NCBI GenBank assembly: GCA_012513545.1
Contig: JAAZCB010001118.1
Span: 1 to 9,061, forward strand
DNA length: 9,061 bases
DNA from: Clostridiaceae bacterium
GTDB lineage: Bacteria; Bacillota_A; Clostridia; Acetivibrionales; Acetivibrionaceae
Reading direction: 5' to 3'
Part shown: positions 1 through 4,831 of the stretch, in pieces
Position numbering within the stretch: the first letter of the stretch is position 1
Layout of the letters: every line of letters starts with the position of its first letter
The notes under the pieces: generated by a model
The model's input: only the letters and a program-made list of their open reading frames with translations
Database searches by the model: none
What the model was told of the DNA's origin: nothing
Program-made: the position numbers and the translations under genes

Positions 1-161
1 ATGCAATTAATATTTATAACAATAAAAGATTACATGTATCTTTAGGTTACAAAACACCCAATATGATCTTTAAAAATATAGCTTAATTTAATGTTTAACC
101 TGTAGCCATATTTTAGGACTAGACATAATAACAGATTACTGCACAATTTAAACAATATAAT

Positions 162-947
162 ATGAGACCTAGTTCAAAAGATGTTTATAGAAGATTAATG
201 ATTCTTAAGTTTGTAATTTCACATTCATATCGAAATTTACCAGTTGATACTATTAATAAAGCCACTGAAAACTGGACTGATTCAGATAAAGAAAATTTTG
301 AGAAAGAGCTTAAAAAGAACATGGAGGAGACAGTTTCATCTTTAAAGAATTTTGGACTTTGGGAGTACACAACAAAAACTGAGAAAGACTTTCTTTCATC
401 TTTTGGTTCAAATATGGATATTAAATCACAAATGAATGCTAACTGGAGAATGGAGGCGGCTACAATTCTTATGTGGGCATTAAAAATAGTTAACAACTAT
501 CCAGATATAAACGGACAAACAAATCCAGAAACATTACAAAAGATTCAGATAAAAAAGATTGGTCTGTTTTCCAATGACTTAACAATTAGACCTTATAATG
601 AGATTAGTAGAATGAGAGACATTGTTGAGACATGGCATTGGAGAGTAAATACTCGCAGACTAATTGATGATAATTATAAGTTTGAGCCAGATGAGAACAT
701 GAAAAAAGCTGGAATTAATAGCTTGGATGATATCGTTAAAATGACTGCAAAATCAGCATATGAAAATGGTGATATAAAGGAAATAATTGACCAAGATTTT
801 GTTTTTAAAGGACAACCATTTCGGGATTTAAATACAGAAGATTTTCAGGAAGCAACTTCAATAATAATTGAGAGACATTATGCTCTAAATTGGTTATGTG
901 GATACGCTCCTAAAAACAATTGGGATGAGACACCGACTGATACTTGA
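162..947 (+). CDS. DUF4272 domain-containing protein
   Basis: A 261-residue soluble protein with no signal peptide or membrane segment. I recognise the DUF4272 family from three blocks: an N-terminal helical stretch (RRLMILKFVI, about residues 10-19), a central WRMEAATILMWALKIV block (about 95-110), and a C-terminal ERHYALNWLCGY followed by WDETPTDT, which is how members of this family usually end. Length is ordinary for the family and the frame is intact. The ATG at 162 follows an AT-rich leader without a Shine-Dalgarno sequence, normal for Bacteroidota. The molecular function of DUF4272 is unknown. The gene stands alone and is followed 25 bases after its stop by hairpin site 1, so it may be the cargo of the first cassette in the series. 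Family assignment is from memory of the conserved blocks; function is not inferred. Confidence 0.85.
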   Translation: MRPSSKDVYRRLMILKFVISHSYRNLPVDTINKATENWTDSDKENFEKELKKNMEETVSSLKNFGLWEYTTKTEKDFLSSFGSNMDIKSQMNANWRMEAATILMWALKIVNNYPDINGQTNPETLQKIQIKKIGLFSNDLTIRPYNEISRMRDIVETWHWRVNTRRLIDDNYKFEPDENMKKAGINSLDDIVKMTAKSAYENGDIKEIIDQDFVFKGQPFRDLNTEDFQEATSIIIERHYALNWLCGYAPKNNWDETPTDT

Positions 948-972
948 TAATAAATAGATAAAATAAATTACG

Positions 973-1105
973 GCGTACAACATGCGGTATAGCCAATAAG
1001 GGTTCCAGTGGTATGCGAAGGTTTGCAGGCCGCTTCAAAGTTCGAGTAACTTGACAAGAAATCACCCGCAATCCCTTACTGGCCATACCGCCGAACGTTG
1101 GTGGC
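973..1105. repeat. attC-like imperfect hairpin, site 1
   Basis: A 133-nt imperfect palindrome. The 5' box GCGTACAAC (973-981) and 3' box GTTGGTGGC (1097-1105) enclose 19-base arms at 984-1002 and 1073-1091, which pair except at two positions. Both exceptions are A-C mismatches on the plus strand and G-T wobbles on the minus strand. A roughly 70-nt central part shares sequence with site 2 (GGTTYCAGTGG near 1001, AAGGTTTG near 1018). The terminal boxes of this site do not pair with each other at their three variable positions, but the 3' box is an exact reverse complement of the 5' box of site 2 at 1905-1913. Size and plan resemble integron attC sites; identity is inferred, not proven. Confidence 0.75.
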
Positions 1106-1145
1106 AAGCGTAAGACGACTGCGCTACTATCAGGCTGACAGGTCA

Positions 1146-1371
1146 ATGTGGTTTACAAATGTTGAGTTGAGAATAAGATTGGCCGAAACCCAATCCGGCA
1201 AACAACACTTTGCCTTTGGAATAATAAGAGGCGTTGAAAGGATTTAAGTTTAAGGGGAATAAAATCTCTTATGGTGGTGGTTTGAGAATTGCGTGGAATC
1301 AATCAACGGAACTTTCATTTGACTATGGATTATCAAAAGAAGACAGTTTATTCTTCTTAGAAATTGGATAG
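1146..1371 (+). pseudogene. Remnant of outer-membrane beta-barrel C-terminus
   Basis: Two reading frames joined by a frameshift near 1239-1247 give one continuous beta-barrel-like ending. The first part (frame of 1146, stop TAA at 1245-1247) reads MWFTNVELRIRLAETQ, then HFAFGIIRGVERI. The second (frame of 1243, stop TAG at 1369-1371) reads FKFKGNKISYGGGLRIAWN, then STELSFDYGLSKEDSLFFLE. Alternating hydrophobic and polar residues, the GGGLRIAWN and SFDYG blocks and the acidic turn before the last strand resemble the C-terminal strands of Omp85/BamA-like surface antigens. Only about 75 residues remain, with no N-terminal domains and a shifted frame, so this should be non-functional. The 5' limit is uncertain; 1146 is simply the first ATG of the frame. 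A sequencing error could explain the frameshift but not the missing body of the gene. Confidence 0.6.
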
Positions 1372-1400
1372 GTATTTTAGATTATGTAATTTTAAAAACT

Positions 1401-1817
1401 ATGTGGTGGATTTATGCAATATTATCAGCCCTATTCGCTTCTCTTACGGCAATTTTTGCCAAGCTAGGTGTAGCGAACATCAACTCAAACCTTGCAACAG
1501 GCATCCGAACAGTTGTAATACTAGTAATGATTTGGAGCATCGTATTGGTAAGAGGCGAAGCAAAGGGAATTAACTCATTGTCAAAACCGAGTATTATTTT
1601 TCTTATTATTTCAGGGATTGCAACAGGTCTATCGTGGCTTTTTTATTTCAAAGCCCTGCAATTGGGAAATGTATCACAAGTAGCACCTGTGGATAAACTC
1701 AGCGTAGCCCTGACAATAGTTTTATCAGTAATATTTTTAGGAGAAACATTGACTTTAAAGACTGCAATCGGAGCTTTTTTGATTATCACAGGGACTTTTG
1801 TTTTGATTTTGAAATAG
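1401..1817 (+). CDS. EamA-family (DMT) half-size transporter
   Basis: A 138-residue integral membrane protein with about five hydrophobic helices (roughly 2-24, 31-51, 64-86, 93-113 and 117-137). It matches a single EamA repeat of the drug/metabolite transporter superfamily. The most telling part is the block ALQLGNVSQVAPVDKLSV (85-102), followed by the loop motif FLGETLT between the last two helices. Full-length members carry two such repeats (about 280-300 residues). One-repeat forms of about 140 residues are a well-populated group and probably act as dimers, so this is a complete short member and not a truncation. Substrate is unknown. The ATG at 1401 puts the first helix right at the N-terminus, as expected. 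It is the only intact gene between hairpin sites 1 and 2. Confidence 0.88.
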   Translation: MWWIYAILSALFASLTAIFAKLGVANINSNLATGIRTVVILVMIWSIVLVRGEAKGINSLSKPSIIFLIISGIATGLSWLFYFKALQLGNVSQVAPVDKLSVALTIVLSVIFLGETLTLKTAIGAFLIITGTFVLILK

Positions 1818-1904
1818 TTGAACAGCCGATACAAAACTAATACGACAATGACAGCGAAAATTACAACAGACAGGAACTTAACAACACGGTGGACAAAAAC
1901 GCCA

Positions 1905-2040
1905 GCCACCAACACATGGTATAGTGCATGCGGGTTTCAGTGGGTTTGCAAGGTTTGTGGCTCGTAAAAAAGGCCGGTGTAAACTGATAGGAAACTGCTT
2001 CGTAATCCCGCACGACACCATACCATAAAACGTTGTATGC
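1905..2040. repeat. attC-like imperfect hairpin, site 2
   Basis: A 136-nt imperfect palindrome. The 5' box is GCCACCAAC (1905-1913) and the 3' box GTTGTATGC (2032-2040). The arms at 1916-1934 and 2007-2026 pair with one bulged base and two A-C mismatches that are G-T wobbles on the minus strand. Compared with site 1, the outer stem changes from GCGG/CCGC to ATGG/CCAT and the inner stem from AAGGG/CCCTT to GCGGG/CCCGC, so the pairing is kept while the sequence changes. Its 5' box is the exact reverse complement of the 3' box of site 1, and its 3' box of the 5' box of site 3. The 3' box is followed by AAGTGT, as in site 3. Confidence 0.75.
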
Positions 2041-2171
2041 AAGTGTGTCAAAAGAGCAATACGGACCGAAAAAGCTGGATAATATTGACAGTTGAAAGGA
2101 ACAGATTACAATTTAAAAAAACGAATTGACAGGTTAGAAGCTCCGTTGTCAGTGCGGTGTGATGCGATGGC

Positions 2172-2192
2172 ATTTATTTTGTTTTTTCTTCC
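2172..2192 (+). repeat. T-rich tract, copy 1 of 3
   Basis: ATTTATTTTG followed by six T and CTTCC. The same string with seven T occurs at 8823-8844, about the same distance downstream of hairpin site 3 (about 130 versus 110 bases after the 3' box). An inverted partial copy lies at 8473-8488. It is part of a composite repeat with the hairpin and the small stem-loop at 2230-2279. Function unknown. Confidence 0.6.
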
Positions 2193-2229
2193 ACAGCACT
2201 CAAACACTGCCATCCTAATTGTAACCCAT

Positions 2230-2279
2230 TTCGCAAATCCCGCGAGGCAAACACACAAGCCAAATTTGCGTAAAGAGTT
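2230..2279 (+). repeat. Small covarying stem-loop repeat, copy A
   Basis: CGCAAAT (2232-2238) pairs perfectly with ATTTGCG (2264-2270) across 25 bases that contain CACAAGCC, and is followed by AAAGAGTT (2272-2279). Related copies at 8369-8416 and 8892-8939 have different but still complementary stem bases, the same loop motif and the same tail. The repeat lies just upstream of the HTH gene, so its transcript could also include the structure. No known riboswitch or ncRNA family is recognised. Confidence 0.6.
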
Positions 2280-2331
2280 GCAAGCGAACGCACACAATAA
2301 AAATAAGTTTAACCTAATAAAACCCAACATT

Positions 2332-2634
2332 ATGATTTTCAAACACATTAATCGCTTACAACAAATTAACCAATTGATAAGACAAAAAAGAACAGGAAAT
2401 GCAGAAGAATTGGCAGAAAAATTGAAAATAAGTCGCAGACAGGTTTACAATTGGATAGAGGAATTAAAAAGTTATGGTTTGGATATAGCTTACAACCGTG
2501 AAATAAAATCATTCGTTTACTTAAAACCCTATCAAATTAACATTACTTTAGATATTAAGGAGTTAACAGTGAATGAAACAACTGAAATTGAAGCTGGAAT
2601 AGATTTTTTGAAAAAAAGTTTATTTGTGCAATAA
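2332..2634 (+). CDS. Small HTH-domain regulator of the peptide locus
   Basis: A 100-residue protein with a winged-helix DNA-binding domain (HTH_11-like) in its first 63 residues. RLQQINQLIRQK is helix 1, NAEELAEKLKI helix 2, SRRQVYNWIEELK (34-46) the recognition helix, and GLDIAYNREIKSFVY (49-63) the wing. The rest is short, with no ligand domain visible. I chose the ATG at 2332. The frame is open to about 2092, but that part lies in the T-rich tract and small stem-loop repeat and encodes nothing domain-like. Small proteins of this kind are often found beside double-glycine peptide genes in Bacteroidota, so it probably regulates the promoter at 2706. A weak -7-like box, TAAGTTTA (2304-2311), lies 20 bases before the start. 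Its stop codon sits inside a perfect hairpin (2624-2644). Confidence 0.8.
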   Translation: MIFKHINRLQQINQLIRQKRTGNAEELAEKLKISRRQVYNWIEELKSYGLDIAYNREIKSFVYLKPYQINITLDIKELTVNETTEIEAGIDFLKKSLFVQ

Positions 2635-2644
2635 AATTGCACAA
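2624..2644 (+). terminator. Perfect hairpin over the HTH stop codon
   Basis: TTGTGCAAT (2624-2632), a three-base loop AAA, and ATTGCACAA (2636-2644) form a perfect 9-bp stem. The TAA stop (2632-2634) lies at the loop. No T-run follows, so intrinsic termination would be weak. As DNA it is a 21-bp palindrome 62 bases upstream of the peptide promoter, and could equally be an operator for the HTH protein. Symmetry is seen; role is inferred. Confidence 0.45.
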
Positions 2645-2705
2645 TCTCAAAATATATTTATCCCAGCAAACTAATCTAACCCTTCAAACCTGTTAGTTCT
2701 AATAT

Positions 2706-2713
2706 TATGTTTG
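2706..2713 (+). promoter_or_regulatory. Bacteroidota -7 box before the peptide genes
   Basis: TATGTTTG is a perfect match to the TAnnTTTG -7 element of Bacteroidota primary promoters. Transcription would start near 2717-2721 and leave a leader of about 35 bases before the ATG at 2753. No clear TTG -33 box is visible at the expected distance, so the promoter may be weak or activator-dependent, possibly on the neighbouring HTH protein. Confidence 0.55.
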
Positions 2714-2752
2714 TCAGGCAATATTGCCGAAATAATTATTAATTTTCTTGAT

Positions 2753-2923
2753 ATGAATACAATTCAATTGGACGAACTTAATGTAACCAAATTGGATGAG
2801 GAAGTTTTATCCGAAACTAATGGTGGTATATGGCAGTATGTAGTGGCTTATATACTTGTTGAAGCTTTATTAAATCCATCTGTACATTTACAAGCTTTTA
2901 ACGAAGGATGGAATTCTATCTAG
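2753..2923 (+). CDS. Double-glycine-leader peptide 1 (bacteriocin-like)
   Basis: A 56-residue precursor. The 25-residue leader has hydrophobic positions L14, V18 and L19 and ends LSETNGG, the cut site for C39 peptidases. The predicted core is 31 residues (26-56): a very hydrophobic segment WQYVVAYILVEALL (27-40), then NPSVHLQAFNEGWNSI. The NP..., F and EGxN pattern resembles small peptides annotated in Bacteroidota as class IIb (lactobin A/cerein 7B-like) bacteriocins. The core has no cysteine and no lysine or arginine, so it is not cationic. I chose ATG 2753; a TTG start at 2711 would begin inside the -7 box and add residues unlike a leader. The exporter downstream is the natural partner. 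Antimicrobial activity is inferred; a signal peptide role is possible. Confidence 0.75.
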   Translation: MNTIQLDELNVTKLDEEVLSETNGGIWQYVVAYILVEALLNPSVHLQAFNEGWNSI

Positions 2924-2964
2924 AATAAAGCTTAATTATAATTATATTATTAAAACTTAATAAA

Positions 2965-3108
2965 ATGAAAATAATTAATTTAAACAAAACAGAATTAATT
3001 GAAATCAATGGAGGAAGTGAATTTAGTGAGGGTGTTTTCAAAATTTTGGGAATGCTAGCTAAATCTTGTACATATGTAAATATGGATAATCCTGCATGTA
3101 AAATTTAA
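2965..3108 (+). CDS. Double-glycine-leader peptide 2, two cysteines
   Basis: A 47-residue precursor, easily missed because of its size. The 17-residue leader contains LNKTELIEINGG, an almost ideal match to the classical LSxxELxxIxGG leader. The predicted core (18-47, 30 residues) starts SEFSEGVFKILGMLAKS, which could form an amphipathic helix, and ends in a loop-like tail with cysteines at 35 and 45 of the precursor, nine residues between them, so one disulfide is possible. Net charge of the core is about zero. It lies 41 bases after peptide 1 with no promoter box between, so both are probably on one transcript and could act as a pair. No modification enzyme is encoded nearby, which argues against a lanthipeptide or other heavily modified product. 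Confidence 0.75.
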   Translation: MKIINLNKTELIEINGGSEFSEGVFKILGMLAKSCTYVNMDNPACKI

Positions 3109-3120
3109 CATTAACAAAAC

Positions 3121-3261
3121 GAGGCTGTCTCAAAGTCTGGCTTATGTAATCTTTGTACACTTTGTCTTCCTTGAGTCTTTGTGGTTCAATGATTTAGAAT
3201 AAACCATAAAGTATACAAAGGTTTAACAAAGTATCACAAAGGACTTTTGAGAGACAGCCTC
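3121..3261. mobile_element. MITE-like palindrome between peptides and exporter
   Basis: A 141-bp element bounded by perfect 11-bp inverted repeats, GAGGCTGTCTC (3121-3131) and GAGACAGCCTC (3251-3261), extended inward by AAAGTC/GACTTTT. The interior is itself an imperfect palindrome built from CTTTGT-type repeats, folding around a loop near 3188-3201. It codes for no protein. The ends resemble inverted repeats of insertion sequences, fitting a non-autonomous element moved by a transposase elsewhere, but no clear target duplication is visible. Transcribed from the peptide promoter, it would form a long hairpin that could separate high precursor expression from lower exporter expression. Confidence 0.65.
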
Positions 3262-3278
3262 CTTTAATTAAATGAATT

Positions 3279-3566
3279 ATGGAAGAATTGTATCAATACA
3301 TCATTTTGCTGTCTAAGAGCTTAATTGCTATTATTTTGTATCGGTTACTACGTTCTAAGTACAATGATATTGGTGAATCGTTTTTTGTATTAAGCTCAAA
3401 ATTGTTTTATGCTTTTATTGCAATAGCTATTGTTCTTGTCTTTCTCAATAGTTTTAAAAATAATAATATGCCAAACTCTTTATATGTGATAGATTTTATA
3501 GATTTTATTATTGTATGTCAAGTTGCAACTATTTTAAAAGTCCATAAGCATAAAAAAACTAACTGA
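3279..3566 (+). CDS. Small three-helix membrane protein, immunity candidate
   Basis: A 95-residue protein I do not recognise. It has about three hydrophobic helices (5-24, 42-57 and 68-86), acidic residues D72 and D75 inside the third, and a basic tail KVHKHKK. The ATG at 3279 is forced by an in-frame TGA six bases upstream. It sits between the peptide precursors and the exporter genes and ends about 29 bases before the HlyD-type gene, so it belongs to the locus. Small membrane proteins in this position are often immunity proteins that protect the producer, and that is my leading guess. It could also be an export accessory. The role is inferred only from position and topology. Confidence 0.7.
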   Translation: MEELYQYIILLSKSLIAIILYRLLRSKYNDIGESFFVLSSKLFYAFIAIAIVLVFLNSFKNNNMPNSLYVIDFIDFIIVCQVATILKVHKHKKTN

Positions 3567-3595
3567 TCTTTTTGCTAGACATTAATAGAAGTCAA

Positions 3596-4756
3596 ATGCC
3601 TAACCATATTTACCCAATGTCCCCTTTGCTCACTAAGGAAAGTCTTATTTTTACTTCTAACGTCAAAACTAAAGCAATTTATACTATTGTTATTATATCA
3701 ATGATTGTCCTTAGTTTAATGCTTCCTTTTATAAAAGTGACCCTCTCCATCCAGGGCCGTGGTTTAATTCGTCCTATAACCGGAAAAACCGAGATAAAAG
3801 CCATAATGTCGGAACAAGTTACATCATTAAATATAACAGAAGGGCATCATGTTGTTAAGGGCGATACTTTAATAGTCCTCCGACAGGATATTCTTAACAA
3901 TAAGTTAGGTTTTTTAAATCAGGAACTTTCCAAACAAAATGCTTTCATCTCAGACCTTGAAAAGCTAGTTGAAAATAATAATTTACAACCAACATCTAAT
4001 GTTTATATCGGTCAGTTCAATTCCTATAAACAGAAGCTCATCGAGTTGGATGGAAAAATTACCAAAGCTAACACTGAACTTGATAGGCATAAAAACCTTT
4101 ACGAAAAAGAAATAATTTCAAAGAAAGAATATAGCGACCTTCAATTCAACCAAAACCAGCTTTTAAAGGAGAAAAGTATTTTGGAATCGAACCAAATTTC
4201 GCAATGGGAAGCTGATCTTGAAAAATACCAAACAAGTGTTAACGACCTTAACAAACAAATTGCTGAACTTGAAAAGCAAAAACAGTTTTATGTGATTACA
4301 TCTCCTGTTTCCGGCACTATCGAGGAATTATCAGGTATCTATGCTGGCAGCATGTTACAAGTCGGACAATCAATTGCTGTAATCAGCCCTGAATCTGACA
4401 AGATTGCAGAAATATATGTGTCTGCCAAAGATATTGGTTATTTACGAGAAGAACAAGTCACCAAAATTCAGGTTGATGCGTTTAATTACAACCAATGGGG
4501 TTCAGTGCAGGGCGAAATAATTGATATTTCAGACGATTTTATCCTTGTCGATAACACACCTGTTTTTAATGTAAAATGCAAATTAAATAATGACTACCTA
4601 GAATTAAAAAACGGTGTAAAAGGCAAGTTAAAGAAAGGAATGACCGTAAATGCCCGGTTTATGATTGCCCGGCGTTCACTTTTTGAATTGTTATATCAAG
4701 AATCAGACGACTGGCTAAATCCTTCAAGGAATTTAAGCAGCACGATAAAATACTAA
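3596..4756 (+). CDS. HlyD-family periplasmic adaptor
   Basis: Membrane-fusion (adaptor) protein of a type 1-like peptide exporter, linking the inner-membrane ABC protein to the outer-membrane channel. From the ATG at 3596 it has 386 residues: a short cytoplasmic N-terminus, one transmembrane helix (about 27-46), the first half of a lipoyl domain (IKAIMSEQVTSLNITEGHHV, then VKGDTLIVL), a long coiled coil (about 105-235, with many E, K, Q and N) and the second lipoyl half, YVITSPVSGTIEELSG. A beta-barrel region follows, typical of HlyD. A TTG at 3572 would add eight residues; I prefer the ATG because MPN starts directly before the usual short cytoplasmic tail. The frame is intact and the length ordinary. 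A terminator-like hairpin separates it from the ABC gene. Confidence 0.9.
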   Translation: MPNHIYPMSPLLTKESLIFTSNVKTKAIYTIVIISMIVLSLMLPFIKVTLSIQGRGLIRPITGKTEIKAIMSEQVTSLNITEGHHVVKGDTLIVLRQDILNNKLGFLNQELSKQNAFISDLEKLVENNNLQPTSNVYIGQFNSYKQKLIELDGKITKANTELDRHKNLYEKEIISKKEYSDLQFNQNQLLKEKSILESNQISQWEADLEKYQTSVNDLNKQIAELEKQKQFYVITSPVSGTIEELSGIYAGSMLQVGQSIAVISPESDKIAEIYVSAKDIGYLREEQVTKIQVDAFNYNQWGSVQGEIIDISDDFILVDNTPVFNVKCKLNNDYLELKNGVKGKLKKGMTVNARFMIARRSLFELLYQESDDWLNPSRNLSSTIKY

Positions 4757-4783
4757 AGTTTTAGGTTTATACATAGGGAACAA

Positions 4784-4822
4784 AAGGCTGTTATAGTATT
4801 TCTATGACAGCTTAACCTTTTT
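4784..4822 (+). terminator. Terminator-like hairpin between adaptor and ABC genes
   Basis: AAGGCTGTTATAG (4784-4796) pairs with CTATGACAGCTT (4802-4813) around a five-base loop, with one bulge and one wobble, and a T-run follows at 4818-4822. It sits in the 75-base gap between the HlyD-type and ABC genes. Since these genes must work together, it is more likely a partial attenuator or an RNA-processing or stability element than a full stop. Confidence 0.45.
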
Positions 4823-4831
4823 CAAAAAAGA

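Larger units (their letters stand above)
1098..2032 (+). mobile_element. Putative integron-like cassette carrying EamA
   Basis: If recombination happens at G^TT as in integrons, the unit between sites 1 and 2 is a cassette of about 935 bp. It starts TTGGTGGC and ends with hairpin site 2, whose 5' box is the exact complement of that start. This is what a circular cassette with its own matched ends would leave after linear insertion. Cargo: a broken outer-membrane barrel fragment and a half-size EamA transporter in the same orientation, as cassette genes usually are. The boundaries depend on the cassette hypothesis; the box matching itself is seen directly. Confidence 0.5.

Noticed and set aside
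910..1146. Minus-strand open frame over hairpin site 1
   Set aside because: It lies across the palindrome and into the DUF4272 gene; the sequence is accounted for by the hairpin.
1364..1573. Plus-strand open frame overlapping the EamA start
   Set aside because: It is rich in Cys, Arg and Asn and out of frame with a clear five-helix EamA protein.
2092..2331. N-terminal extension of the HTH protein to 180 residues
   Set aside because: This part is translated from the T-rich tract and small stem-loop repeat, which recur elsewhere as noncoding sequence, and it has no domain-like pattern. The HTH fold begins right after the ATG at 2332.
2711..2752. TTG start giving a 70-residue form of peptide 1
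   Set aside because: It would begin inside the -7 promoter box, and the added residues do not look like a double-glycine leader. ATG 2753 gives a normal leader length.
2753..3108. Modified peptide (lanthipeptide, thiopeptide or nitrile-hydratase-leader type)
   Set aside because: No cyclase, dehydratase or radical enzyme gene is present, and the leaders are short double-glycine leaders.
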